Positions 33,615-46,499 of a stretch of DNA of 64,000 nucleotides are shown here, in pieces. The notes under the pieces are model-generated. The model was not told the DNA's origin. It saw only the letters and a program-made list of their open reading frames with translations, and searched no databases. Location: assembly GCA_029204225.1 (NCBI GenBank), contig CM055114.1, positions 16,699,502 to 16,763,501 of the forward strand, in the 5' to 3' direction. The translations under genes were made by a program, and so were the position numbers. The first letter of the stretch is position 1. Each line of letters opens with the position of its first letter. The stretch comes from Diphasiastrum complanatum (taxonomy: Eukaryota > Streptophyta > Lycopodiopsida > Lycopodiales > Lycopodiaceae).

Positions 33615-34929
33615 GAGGGCGTGGAGTCCTAGTTAAAGGAGAGAGAGTGTGTGTCCATGTGAAAATGTGTGTGAGAGAGATTGTGAGAAAGAGAAAAGTA
33701 GAGTTAATACTATTTGGTTTTGGTTATGTTTATGGTTCATTGCAATTTTGTTTATAAGTAGAACTAGTTTTTAACTCTTTTTGTTGAGTGAGTAGAAACC
33801 TACGCTACCTTACGTGATGCCATGGATGATGCCAAGGACCATTACTACTAACCAAAGCCATAGGGCCCAAGGTGATGAAAACTCATTTGATGTTGCACTC
33901 AATTGTTTTTACAAAAACTTGAGACTACGAACACAATCCATCAAGCTAAGATGGACAAACTATCCAAGGAATTTGAACAAAAATTGAAATACATTGTATC
34001 CCAAGTGTCTACTATCAACTAGTTTCCCAAACATGATAATGTTTGGTGTCCCACTTGCCAATAAAATCACACTACAAATAACTGCCCTTAGAGTAGACAA
34101 CTAGCCCCAAGGTTTTGCGTCTTTTCCAACGCCAATAACCATGATACCTCTACCCCATACAATAAGCCATTACACTCGTTCTACTGGACCTAGAGAGTAT
34201 CCAAACCCATAGAATGAGAAGAATCGTTACATCAAGGTAAGAGAGTGGATACATCAAGAGCAATCCAAGGCTCCTATTGGTGATTTGAATCGACCAATAG
34301 GACCTGAGGGTTTAGTTGAACACTCTAATCATACATGAATGCACCTACTGGACATATTTCTCCCTCTTGAATTCAACAAAGAATCCTTCACTTCCCTAGA
34401 ACCAGAAGTAAGTGGAACCAAGGGCTTAACCACCCTATTCCTAGTCAGGTCACCATACCTTTAGGTGATGTATTGAAAAATTCTAAACCTTTTCACCAAG
34501 CCTTGACCACATGGTTAGGAGCAAAGAATACACCTACAGGACCCTCCATGGATGGAGAAAGTAACAACGACCAATTCATGATGGCCATAGGTGTCACTTG
34601 GGAGAATGAAAAGAGTAATGTTACCTTACCCATTCAGCACAAGAACCCTTCCCTCAATAGCCGTCGTTATTGATGGTGGTTTAGGAGTAAACATTATGTC
34701 CTCACACATATACCAAGAGTGGGGGCTAAGTGCATTGAAACCCATGGGTTTTGCTATAAAACTTGCTGAACAAAGTAGTTTCAGGCCTATGGAAATCGTG
34801 GAGAATGTACATGCGAAGGTCACAGATCACTTTGTCATTAATTTCACTATTTTAGGTCTTATGCATGTTAATAAAGCTTTCTTTCTTTCTTTATTTCTCT
34901 CTCTCACCAAAAAGCGTGCTATGATACCA
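33615..34929 (+). pseudogene. Older gypsy remnant: zinc knuckle and protease
   Basis: The left part is GA-rich leader-like DNA. Near 33955-34095 the text gives KMDKLSKEFEQKLKYIVSQV and then VWCPTCQ-NHTTNNCP, a gag coiled segment and a zinc knuckle broken by a stop. At 34660-34880 a retropepsin-like region reads IDGGLGVNIMSSHIY (the DSGSSVN block, with Gly for Ser), then MGFAIKLAEQSSFRPMEIVE and FVINFTILGL. The polyprotein has several stops. It ends near 34917, where different DNA begins. It is related to the gypsy at 36.3-40.4 kb, sharing the VWC-TC knuckle style. Confidence 0.6.
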
Positions 34930-36205
<1,276 letters not shown>

Positions 36206-36206
36206 T

Positions 36207-36225
36207 TGGCGCCGTTGCCGGGGAT
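36207..36225 (+). promoter_or_regulatory. Primer binding site, tRNA-Asp type
   Basis: TGGCGCCGTTGCCGGGGAT is the exact complement of the 3' end, including CCA, of plant tRNA-Asp(GTC). Such sites are typical of Athila/Tat-type and related plant gypsy elements. It fixes the LTR end just upstream and the gag start just downstream (36290). Confidence 0.9.
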
Positions 36226-36289
36226 ATGAATTTCATCTTTTGTAATATTTTTAAGTATATTAAGTCTACAAATCTTTCTCATGTAACGC

Positions 36290-37861
36290 ATGCCAAGAAC
36301 ACACTCTCAAGCAACTATTGAACAGAAACGTTTAGAACATGCACATCGATTAGAAGCATATAAGATATCTAGAGATTTGTATATGCGGAATTTGCATAAT
36401 TCGTCAGTTAGAGCAAGATTAATATCTGAAGCGTTCAATGATCTTCTAAACGCTACTACAACATTTGTAGATTCATTCGAGAAAAGGTCCATTAAAACAC
36501 CAAGTTCTACAGACTTATCAGAATCAAATTCGTCTGATTCCACTTCCGAACCAAGTTCAGAATCAAAATCTTCTTCATCAAGACCGTCATCTGAGTGTAG
36601 TCTAGATCCTGATCCTCCTAGTCCTCCTAGTACACTACTTGATAATATGGCAAACCTAGCGCCACCTACATCTACTAGAATCAGATACAATTTCTTTAAG
36701 GGATCATCGTATGAAGATGCGGACAGTTATTTGTCTCAGTTTAAATCTATTACTATAGCAAATAAAGAACATATAGACGAGGACAAAGTTAGAATTTTGC
36801 CAGGTCTTCTGCGGAAGCAGGCTAGGATTTGGTACAATCAATTAGTATCGAAAACGTTTAATACTTGGAATGCTTTAAAAGCAGCATTTCTTAAGCAGTT
36901 TAGGGAGATAGGATACTCCACTAGATTGTTGACACGACTTAATTTTGTTGAGAATAAGCCGAAAGAATCATTTAGAAAGTATACTCGTAGAGTTAAGAAT
37001 TTAATAGAAAAGTTAGGAGCCCAGTATCCGGTTCCTATGCAAAACAAATAATTCTTGGGCGGCTTGCCTAAGAAAATGGATCGTTATTGTTGATAGGGAT
37101 TGAAGACCTCTTTGGAAGATGTCATTGCCTCTGCCAAAAATTACGGAACTTCTCGTAGACGGAGGAATGAGAGAAAAAGTAGTAAAAAGCATAAATCAAA
37201 ACGTACAGAAGAATCTAAATCATCTACTGAGTTTGAATCGAAATCTGATTCAGCAAATGAGGAAGAGTCTTTCGAGTATTCATCTTATTCTTCTTCATCA
37301 GAAGAAGAAATTTTTTATAGAAAATCCAAGAGTAGGAATTTAGATAGGAAGAAAAGAATGGAGAAATCCGAGAAGATAGATCCATTAAGGAAGAGTGTTG
37401 AGATATTAGCAAAAGAAATGAGTGATTTGAAAGTCTAGATGTCTAACGTTAAAGCCAAATGGAAGAAAACAAAGCTTCATGCCAATGTTTGGTGTACCAC
37501 TTGTGGGAAGGAAGGTCATTCTAACACTAACTGTCCCAGTTTACAGGCTAACTATTTAGAAGAGGAATTATTCCTTTGTCCGATTAATAATCATGAGGAG
37601 GTAGGTTATACTGCAACTCCTAACCAAAAGAACATTATACCAAAACCGCATACTGGTCAACAATACACTACTTTGCATAGAGGGGGGACAAGAGATTCCA
37701 CTTCTCCACCCAGAGTAAGGGGTTCATGCTACACTTGCGGAGCCCCAGATGACTACTCGCCTGATTGCCCTGAACCTAGGAGGTCAGTAGGATATGTGCC
37801 GCTCTGTGCTAACTGTAACGGTGAAGGGCATGTTACTGCTGAATGTTCTCAGCCACAATAG
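36290..37861 (+). pseudogene. Gypsy gag with three zinc knuckles
   Basis: All pieces lie in one frame from ATG 36290, broken only by in-frame stops (37049, three near 37090, and 37436). A serine-rich linker (about 75-125) precedes a Retrotrans_gag region (YNFFKGSSYEDADSYLSQF, ARIWYNQL, FKQFREIGYS-like, ESFRKYTRRVKNLIEKLG; about 144-245). A basic and acidic low-complexity region with KKHKSKR follows. Three cysteine motifs end it: CTTCGKEGHSNTNC (standard), CYTCGAPDDYSPDC (His replaced by Asp or Tyr) and CANCNGEGHVTAEC (standard). Gag coats element RNA in cytoplasmic particles. The stops look like point mutations, since frame is preserved throughout. Confidence 0.88.
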
Positions 37862-37888
37862 CCACGGTCTAAACCAAGGTTTGTAAAC

Positions 37889-39451
37889 TTGCCTAGAAAA
37901 GATGACCTTCGGCCATCTAAAACTAACACTGGCATGATAGTCCAGAGGATAGAAGTAGAGTCCGAATCGCAAGATCAAGACCATCAATGGCCTGATTTAG
38001 ATGTAAAAATAAATAAAGTAACTACTAGAATTAGTAAAGATTCTTCAACTCTTAAAGATAAGAAGAAAATATTTAAAAAGACGAAACCTGCAAAATCTAC
38101 AAAAAACATGACAGAAAAATCGAGAGTCGTAGAACAACCAGTAGAAATTTCTAATAGTAAAGAATTAGACCTTGATAGGCCTACTGAGAAATATTATGAT
38201 GTTGATATTAGTTCAGAAGCTAAAAAGTTTTTAGACGAAGAAACCAGAAAAGTTCAGAAAGTAACATTTTTTGATCCAGTTATAAGTAGCGAGATACCTA
38301 GAGATCTATCGCCACTTAGAACCCGTTCATACGATATAGTAGAAGACCTTGTCTCCAAAATGCCCAATATAACTTTTAAACAGTTATTAGAGGATAATCA
38401 ATATTATAAGAAAGAAATTAAGCAATTTTTGCAAAGGAAAAATAAAAAAAAAAGCGTTACCATTAGTCAATGTAGGATTAGTTATCTACGGTGATGAAGG
38501 CCAACCCGAGATTCAGGTAGTAATCAATGGCTGCATTTTAGATAGTGTGCCCATAGATTTCGGATCTAGCGTAAACATAATGACTGAAGAAACAGCATAC
38601 GAGTTAGGCATTCACCATAGAATAGCACCACATTAAGACATTTAAGGTTAGCTGATGCAACTAGAAGATCACCAATAGGAGAATTGTCCCAAGTTACAGT
38701 CTATATTGGAGACCATAAGTTTCTAATGGATTTTATTATATTAAGAACAACAAGAGAATCGTCGTATAAAGTATTATTAGGACGACCATGGCTCTACCAG
38801 GCCGATGTCATAACCCACTAGAAGAAGAAGGAGATTACCTTCAGAGATCAGATGGAGACACCAACGGGGAAAAGTCATAAAATAATTACGGTAACTTGGG
38901 AAAAGGATAAGTATGAAGGTGAGACACCTACATCATCCTCGAGCTATACTTCGGAGGATGAAGGACTTCAGTCCGTAAGGACTGAGGAAGGGGAGAGATT
39001 TGTCATATTAAGTATACCTGCATACAGTAATAAAGTAGAATATGTAGAGAGAGGAGATTGTGGAGTCCCAAAGATTAGTGCTATAATAGGAGACCATACT
39101 ATAGATAGAATACTAATAAACTCAGGATCCAGTATCAACTTAATAATAGAGACAATGGTTAAGGAATTAGGATTAGAAAAACAGGTACAGACTAATGTTT
39201 ACCATGAAATCCATTTAGCAGACGCATCCAAATGTATATCAGTAGGAGAGCTAAAGGGTATTAGTGTAGTTATAGAGACAAAGACGTTCATTATGAATTT
39301 CTTTGTCATAAACCCAGTAGATACACCACCACATTCAATATTATTTGGAAGACCATGGTTATATCAAGCAGATGCTATTATAAACTGGTCTACCAAACAA
39401 ATATTTTTTTCAAACATTCTCACAGCCAGTCTAATAGGGGTCACCTTTTGA
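37889..39451 (+). pseudogene. Gypsy pol start with two consecutive retropepsin-like domains
   Basis: After a charged linker (37889-38450, same frame as gag) come two protease-like domains. The first (about 38475-38815) reads IDFGSSVNIMTEETAYELGI and ends VLLGRPWLYQADVI. It lies in a shifted frame entered near the A run at 38445-38455 and left again near 38635. The second (about 39054-39390) reads INSGSSINLIIETMVKELGL and ends ILFGRPWLYQADAIINW. Each has the two hallmark blocks of a gypsy aspartic protease, the DSG loop and the LLGRPW strand. Both catalytic loops are altered: DFG in the first (Ser to Phe) and NSG in the second (Asp to Asn). Retropepsins normally work as homodimers, so two fused units recall the two-lobed pepsins. 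Function is lost here because of stops and frameshifts. Confidence 0.8.
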
Positions 39452-39508
39452 GATGGAGTGAGGAGTTAGCCAGACCTACTGAATCCTGGATCAATTTCAT
39501 AGAATGCT

Positions 39509-40385
39509 ATGAGATTGACAAGGAGGAGAAAATTCCAACAACATCCGAGTCAAGGGAAGTTCTGGGTGGAACCAAAGCAAGCCATGACCGAAGGTTTGGT
39601 AAATAAGACAGATTATGTAGAAATAGAAATTAATAAAGGTAAAATTTTGAATTTATATAAACACCAGTCGGACCAGGAACGTGAAGAGTATATATTACTT
39701 CTTCATAAATATCAAAACGTATTTTCTTGGTTGATGGACGATTTAATAGGAATACCCGTTAAATGGGGAGAATATAGAATAGATCTTATTCAGGAAACAA
39801 TACTTGTTAGACAGAGACAATATAGATTAAATCCAAAGTATTTCTTGTTAGTTAAAGACGAATTAGTTAGATGTCTTAGAGCAGGTATTATATATCATGT
39901 TCTAAGCAGTGAGTGGGTGTCACCAATAATTATAGTACCTAGGAAAAAGATAGGCAAGATTAGAGTTTGCCAAGATTTTAGGAAACTAAATGCTGCTACA
40001 ACAAAGAATTATCATCCTCTGTCTTATATAGATACTATTCTTGACCAGGTAGCTGGTCATGAACGTTATAGCTTTTTAGACAAATTCTCATGTTATAATA
40101 AAGTTTTTATCAAAGAGGAAGATAGATCCAAGACCACTTTTACACCTGATTGGGAGACGTACGCGTATACGCGAATGCCCTTTGGTCTTTGTAATGCACC
40201 TGCCACATTTCAACGTATGATGACAAACATTTTTTAGAATTTTGTAAGGAAGTTTTTAAAAATTTTCATGGATGACTTCTGTGTCTATTCATCAACTAAA
40301 GGCCACTTAGACGCATTAGAGAAGACATTGAGAAGATGTCAAGAGACATCTCTTAAATTGCATATCTACATCTCGTTCTTCTAAC
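39509..40385 (+). pseudogene. Gypsy reverse transcriptase, truncated after FMDD
   Basis: The RT continues the gag frame after another locally shifted segment (about 39405-39605). Motifs are EREEYILLLHKYQNVFSW, PKYFLLVKDELVRCL, WVSPIIIVPRKKIGKIRVC, DFRKLNAATTKNYHPL, DTILDQVAGHERYSFLDKFS and MPFGLCNAPATFQRMM. After a stop at about 40236 the catalytic region KIFMDDFCVYSS follows, so the active-site Asp pair is retained. The text ends at about 40385, before the thumb, RNase H and integrase. It is a 3'-truncated element, non-functional. Confidence 0.88.
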
Positions 40386-41113
40386 CTTGGCAGATCTTGA
40401 CTCCCTATATGACGGATGGCTACGCACCTCTACGGGCGTAACATACGCAACAAATATTGAATCTACTCACTCAAATGATTCTTTGACTCTCACCGGCATA
40501 CAAACCATCTCAAAATTCTCAACATTGGACATCTGATCCAATGGGTTAGACAAAGTCATAGCCGCATCCAAATATGTCAAACAAATCTCCGCACCTGCTT
40601 CTAGACCTCTTGTCGAAGAACCAACATGTGTGATGGATCTTGTTCCTCATGTGCTCATTTGGACATCCTCGTGTAAATGCAACTCCCTTACTGACGTACC
40701 AACATCTACCATAGTATGTGCATCATCGGCAGCTCTTTTAAATGTGGTGGAATCAATTCCATCCCTACTAACCACATCATGCACCTGATCCAACTCATGA
40801 GAAAGAAGCCTCTTCTTTGTTTTCTCATTCGCTCTAATCTATTCCTCTTCTCCGACCTAGACTCTACCTCTGGTGTCCTACAGGTGGGATCTCTACGAAC
40901 ATGATCAGAGGTGACAATCTCTCCTAAATTATCCCTAAAACCAACATCACCGACAGGCATATGTTTGATGTTGTGCAAGTTTGAAACTAAACTTGTACTC
41001 AAACATGTCGCCTCCTCAACAACACGGACAACAGGTGCGAACGATAATGCCCTTCGCACATCGTTGCGTTTTCTGTTCAACCTCCTCCTCCTTGTAGACA
41101 ACATCTCACCCAC
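40386..41113 (-). pseudogene. Unidentified decayed coding segment
   Basis: On the minus strand a 135-residue frame (41113-40706) reads MGEMLSTRRRRLNRKRNDVR, then PVVRVVEEATCLSTSL, and later RRDPTCRTPEVESRSEKRN with a basic tail. A second frame then continues with protein-like text (LLSHELDQVHDVVSRDGIDS, LTYLDAAMTLSNPLDQ) to about 40500. The RDPT-RT...SRSEKRNR block is loosely like the C-terminal region of FAR1/MULE-derived proteins (DPP..KTKGR...KR), but the match is weak. It lies between a truncated gypsy and a truncated copia. I do not identify it; a domesticated-transposase or host-gene fragment is possible. Confidence 0.35.
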
Positions 41114-41329
41114 TGAGTAATGTATGATGAAGGATTGTTCCTCACACCCTCAGGGGTGTCCATGTTCTATTCTACATAAAATGTTCACTTCTTCATAAAC
41201 AAATATCTATGGAATTGAAACACAAATTGTTAGATTTGTTGTAAATTTTTTTAAAGATAACAAAACAATTTTTGATTGCAGCCGAAAAACAAAAAAAGAC
41301 ATATAATCAAAGAAATTTGAACATAGTAT

Positions 41330-44300
41330 GGGTTTGAAACCTGTAGGTCTTAGTGGCTTGTTTCTTCGACATCCATGATATAGCTCCATCACCTATGAAA
41401 ATACAATAAGCACTAATGGATTTCCTATCCATTACATCTCCAACATAGTCCTGATCCCTCATACAATACGCCAAAATCTCGAGTTCCAATGATGTACCTC
41501 AAAACTCGCTTCTCTAGCTTCCAATGCTCCTCACTAGAATCTTGTATGAATGGACTCAATATTCCAACACATATGCTTAGATCTGGTCTGGTAATGGTTA
41601 GATAGATAAGTGAACCAACTAGCTTCCTATATAGATTAATGTCCTCAAAAGATCTTTCATTACCTCTTATAGTTAGCTTTACATGAGACTCCATAGGCCC
41701 TATCACTAGCTTTTGCATCTACCATATGAAATCTTTCTAGAATAGAATTAGCATACTTCTCTTGAAAAATGATAGTAGATTGAGAAGATATAATGACTTC
41801 TATTCCCAAAATGTATTGCAAGTTACCAAGATCATGCACCTCAAACTCCTTCTTAAGAGCACTCTTGATATCCTCCACACCTTGATTGTCTCCACAACTC
41901 AAGATGATATCATCCACATAGATTAGCAAGATGGTAACATCATTTCCAGCAAAGCTATAATAAAGTGAATGATCATATCACTCATAACAAAGCCTTGAGA
42001 GAGTAAAAATGTGTTAAGCTTAGCATACCAACTCCTGGGTGCTTGCTTAAGGCCATACAAACTCTTTTGTAGAAGACACACATGATTTGGCTTTGTTGAT
42101 AAAATGTAGCTCTCGGGTTGCTCCATGTACACTTCCTCCTCAAGATCACCATTCAAGAATGCATTTGAAATGTCCATTTGCCGTAGATCTCATCTATAAA
42201 GTGTAGCAAGTGAAATGATTACTCAAATGCTTACCATCTTTGCCACGGGTGCAAAGGTCTCATCATAGTCAATTCCTTGTTGTTGAGCATATCCTTTTGC
42301 AACTAACTTTGTCTTGTACTTGTTGATAGATCCATCTTGGTTTGTCTTCACCTTGAAGATCCATTTGCATCCAATAGCTTTCTTGTCCTTAGGCAAGTCC
42401 ACCAATCTCCATGTTCCATTCTTCATAAGAGCTTGATACTCGAAGTTCATTGCTTGGATCCACTCCTCTTCTTTCCTTGCTTGATCTACATTTGTAGGCT
42501 CATCCAAAGAGGTTAGGAGAGCAACATAATTTCAAAAAACTACTTGCTTACCCGTTTGATCATATGTGAGGAAGGTACTTGTCTTTCTCTTGATGTTCTC
42601 CTTGACTTTTGACTTGATGAAGGTCCATCATCACCACCATCCAAAGTAAGATCCTTCTCATCAACATCAAGAATGTTAGATCCATCCACTCTACCATCAA
42701 TCATGCTTGAAGACACCTTTGGAATGTTTCCCTCATAAAAAATGACATCTCTACCAACAATCACTTTGCTAGTAGAAGGAATGTAAACCTTGTAGGCTTT
42801 ACTCACCTCACTATATCCAACAAAAATACCTCTTCTTGAAGATGGATCCTCCTTGGTCCTATCATCAAGAGTAATGTTGACATAGCATGTGCATCCAAAG
42901 GTTCTATTCCATCTAAAATAGCACTCGGCCACCTATTGCACAAGAAATTGGCACACAACAAAGCTTGATCCCAAAATGGTTTGTCAAGATTAGCACTTAA
43001 TCTCATAGCTTTAGCACTTTCACATAAAGTCCTATTCTTTCTTTCAGCCACTCCATTTTGTTGTGGGGTCCTTGATGTTTTATACTCCCTCTTGATTCCT
43101 TGCTCATCACAAAAGGCCTTGAACTTGTTAGATATGTACTCACCACCATTGTCACCTCTCAAGCACTTGATCTTTGTGGAAAATTGGTTCTCCCTTGCAT
43201 TCTTGAACTTGACCAAGACATCATACACTTCATCCTTGTTCTTTAGTAGATAGATCCAACAAAATCTACTAAAATCATCAATGAATGCTACATACATCTT
43301 AGCTCCACTATTGCTAATTGTAGTAAATCCATGAATATCTGAATGTACAAGTTGAAAATGCTTTGTAGATCTAGAAATAGATCTGGTATAAGGTAGTCTA
43401 TGTGACTTAGACAAAGCACAAGACTCACAAACATGCTTGACATTACTTAAGGAACTTGGAAGACCAATCACAACCTTCTTCCTTGCCATTACCTCCAATG
43501 ACTTGAAGTTGAGGTGTCCCATCCTTTTGTGCCAAACCTCTTGAATAAAAATTTGCTCCCTTGCAACACATCCAACTTGGTTAGCAATAACACAAGCATC
43601 AAGTTTGAACAACTTCCCTTGCCTACCTTTTCCAATCAAGACATCCTTCCTTTTGATCAAACAAGCATCTCCATCAAACTCCACCTTGAGGCCTTTACTT
43701 AGCATTTGACTCACACTAAGTAAATTCTTGGTAATAGATGGAATAAACAAGACATCCTCCAAATGAGAATTTCTATTTGTAGAGAGAGAAATAGGAATTG
43801 TGCCAATTCCTTTGATTGCACACTCACCATCATTGGCCGTGTAGATCACCCTCTTGTCATCTCCATATGCCAACAAAGAAGTGAAGTATTCTTTGTGAAA
43901 GGTCATGTGTGAACTTGCTCCACTATCAATCCACCAAGGATCTAGATCTCCATCATTAGCAAGCATACATGAAGGCATCACAAAAGCATCATCATTTGCA
44001 TCTTCAACATCCAAACCATCTTCATCAAGAGTAAGATTACCTTGCTTGTCTCCTTGATCTCTCTTCTTCTTGTAGCACTCACTTGCAAAGTGTCCTTTGA
44101 TGTCACAATAGAAGCACTTGAGCTTTGATATATCCTTCTTTTTGACACTTGAAGAAGCATCCATTTGATCTTGCCCTTTAGACCACTTACGTTTGGTTTT
44201 GCCCTTGAATTTGCCCTTTGTGAACATAGCATCCTCTTGAAGTGTCGATGTAGATCGACCTCTTGCTTGAAGCCTATATTCCTCATTGATCAAGATCTTG

Positions 44301-44822
44301 AAGGTCCATCAAACTTGGAAAAGTCTTTTGAATAGCAATACTCTAAACAATGTTAGCATGAGCATCCAACAAGCCATTAAGAATCACTTGAATAAGTTCT
44401 CCTTCCTTAATGCTCTCATCTATGCAAGCTAACTTATCATTCAATGCTTTCATTCTCAAACTTTTTTCATTCTTTTGCAAACAAGAAAAGATTTGTCGTC
44501 TTAGAGTCAACGCTCTAGAAGTATACTTGGATTCATAAAGCTTCTTCAATGAATTCCAAACTTCCAAAGATGATGTGCACTTACCAACTTCCTTGAGAAG
44601 TTCATTGGTAACATTCATCTTTATCATGTGTAGAGCCTTCTTGGCCCTCTTGTCATACCTGAATTTATCTTGTTGTGTTGCTAGTCTCTCCTCCAAACCT
44701 AAAACAATATCCAAAACATCATTCATATCAAGAAGTGACTCCATCCTCACTTTTCACAATGAATAGTTACTTGAGGTAAGCCTATCATTGGCTTCCAACA
44801 TGATTCCAATTGAGGTTGCCAT
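41330..44822 (-). pseudogene. Ty1/copia element 3 gag-pol, decayed and 3'-truncated
   Basis: The gag start ATG lies at about 44822 (MATSIGIMLEANDRL). Gag text covers 44750-44343. A longer frame (44293-42803) holds the zinc knuckle CFYCDIKGHFASEC, protease DPWWIDSGASSHMT, GAG-pre-integrase (VWHKRMGHLNFKS) and integrase (HSDIHGF, LRGDNGGEY, NGVAERKNR). RT is split by stops and frameshifts: 42507-42223 (GCKWIFKVKTNQDGS), 42177-41923 (MDISNAFLNGDLEEEVYMEQ) and 41929-41660 (MLIYVDDIILSCGD). RNase H (41718-41330) breaks off at SKKQATKT, so its end and the 3' LTR are missing. It is a relative of, but distinct from, element 2. Confidence 0.9.
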
Positions 44823-45390
44823 GTAGCAATGACCTGATCTTCTCTTTCAACCTGCTTCAATGCACAAAGCACTCTTTTGAACAACAAAAAATGCTTTCAA
44901 AAGAAATCACCAAGATTTGAAACTATCTCACAAATTCTCTTCTAGCACTTATCCAAGCAAATCAACACATAGAATCATGGAATCTGATCAACCTATGATC
45001 TATCCTCAATCTAATGACTTTGCCACTTCCTAAGATTGAAACACACTCAAATGAAGTCCAGAAACCTCACTATCTAGAGATTCAATTAAAATTAGGGTTT
45101 TGACAAAATCACAAAAAATTAACTATTCCAAATCTACATGCAAATGCTAAAAATTTGATATGCAATCTATAAGCCACCACTTAGGCTGAACCAATGATCC
45201 AAAAATTGGCCAAATCTAGTATGTGAATTCAAAAATTGGAATTGAACAAGTATATTGACCTATTTAGTGTTTTGATCTACAAAAGCAAAAAACTCGATTT
45301 TGATGTAGAATCCTCTCTAGCATGCTCTAGACTTGATATCTTCACCAAATTATTGATAGATCTGATTTTCTCCTTCATAACCTGAAACAC

Positions 45391-45404
45391 AAGCTCTGAT
45401 ACCA
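45391..45404 (-). promoter_or_regulatory. Primer binding site of copia element 3
   Basis: On the minus strand TGGTATCAGAGCTT directly follows the LTR end at 45405. The first 12 bases match the complement of the initiator Met tRNA 3' end. The leader between it and gag (about 44823-45390) contains no coding sequence. Confidence 0.9.
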
Positions 45405-45527
45405 TGTGAAAGATTTCAGATCCTTAAGATCCAATCTACTTGAATGATCTTTGGTTAGAAAGAGAAATACACTACCAATCTCACCAATGTAGAAAAATCA
45501 GCATCTACACACAAATTGAGATGCAAA

Positions 45528-46359
45528 TGTGCAAAAAGTACAAAAAGGACCAAGACTGGATCCTAATCTGATGCTCAAGAGGGATTGGTTGTTAGATTAC
45601 TTGATCTATCAATCTACTTCAGATTAAGATCAATCTAGATCAATTCTAGACACAAAATCCTAACAAGAACAATCATTATTTAAAGATAAGTGTACTTTAT
45701 GGTTTCACACGTGTGAAACACTGTCTGAGTATGAACTCCAATCTGAAAATCAAGTACACATTGATAGAACCTCAAAACAATCAAAACAAATGTAGACAAA
45801 TGGAGAGAATCACTCAAAATTGCTTCCAAAACCAAGATTGGTGTCTCACATTGATTATGGCCAAATGTGGCTCTATATATACAATAAGTGGGAGCTCGTG
45901 GTACTGATCATCCCTATGATCCCACATGTGTGAAGGTGCTCTGTCATATAATGATTCATCATGCAAAACTGACTCTTGGACAAAACCTTCTATTTTGAGC
46001 ACTTTTGGTCCATTTTCCTTCTATATGGAGATCTACTTGGAAATCTTCTAGAAGTCAAAATTCGCCTACTTCAGCTTATTCCACACATGTGAGCTGTCCT
46101 CTACACATGTGATATGACACCTAACCAAAGGATGTGGCTCATGCAATCAATAGATTGATGCCATGTGTCATATGTCTAAAAAACTAGTTTTTGGCCTTTT
46201 TAGCCACTAGAACTTGAATTAAATCATATGTACAGCCTATATGATTATGGTACATGACAAGTACATTATTTTCACACGTGGGAACAGGCTCCACACATGT
46301 GTAATCATCTATATACAAGATTTTTGGCCTATACCAAGCATATTTTTGCATTTTTCACA
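45528..46359 (-). repeat. 3' LTR of the non-autonomous element
   Basis: The left 832-bp copy. It holds six CACRTG-type sites: TTTCACACGTGTGAAA (45703-45718), CACATGTG at 45923, 46084, 46104 and 46294, and CACGTG at 46275. A TATATATA lies near 45874 (same position in the other copy). Confidence 0.92.
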
Positions 46360-46499
46360 CTCCTCCTCAAAAATCTAGTTTGGTAAATCTAGCTTGATGG
46401 AAAACATGATGATCTTGAACTTGACTCCATGGGCTGAATTGGTCTTTGCTGGTTCAAAAGGTGTGAAGATCAGCCAATGAGCTTGATGGTGATATGAAA

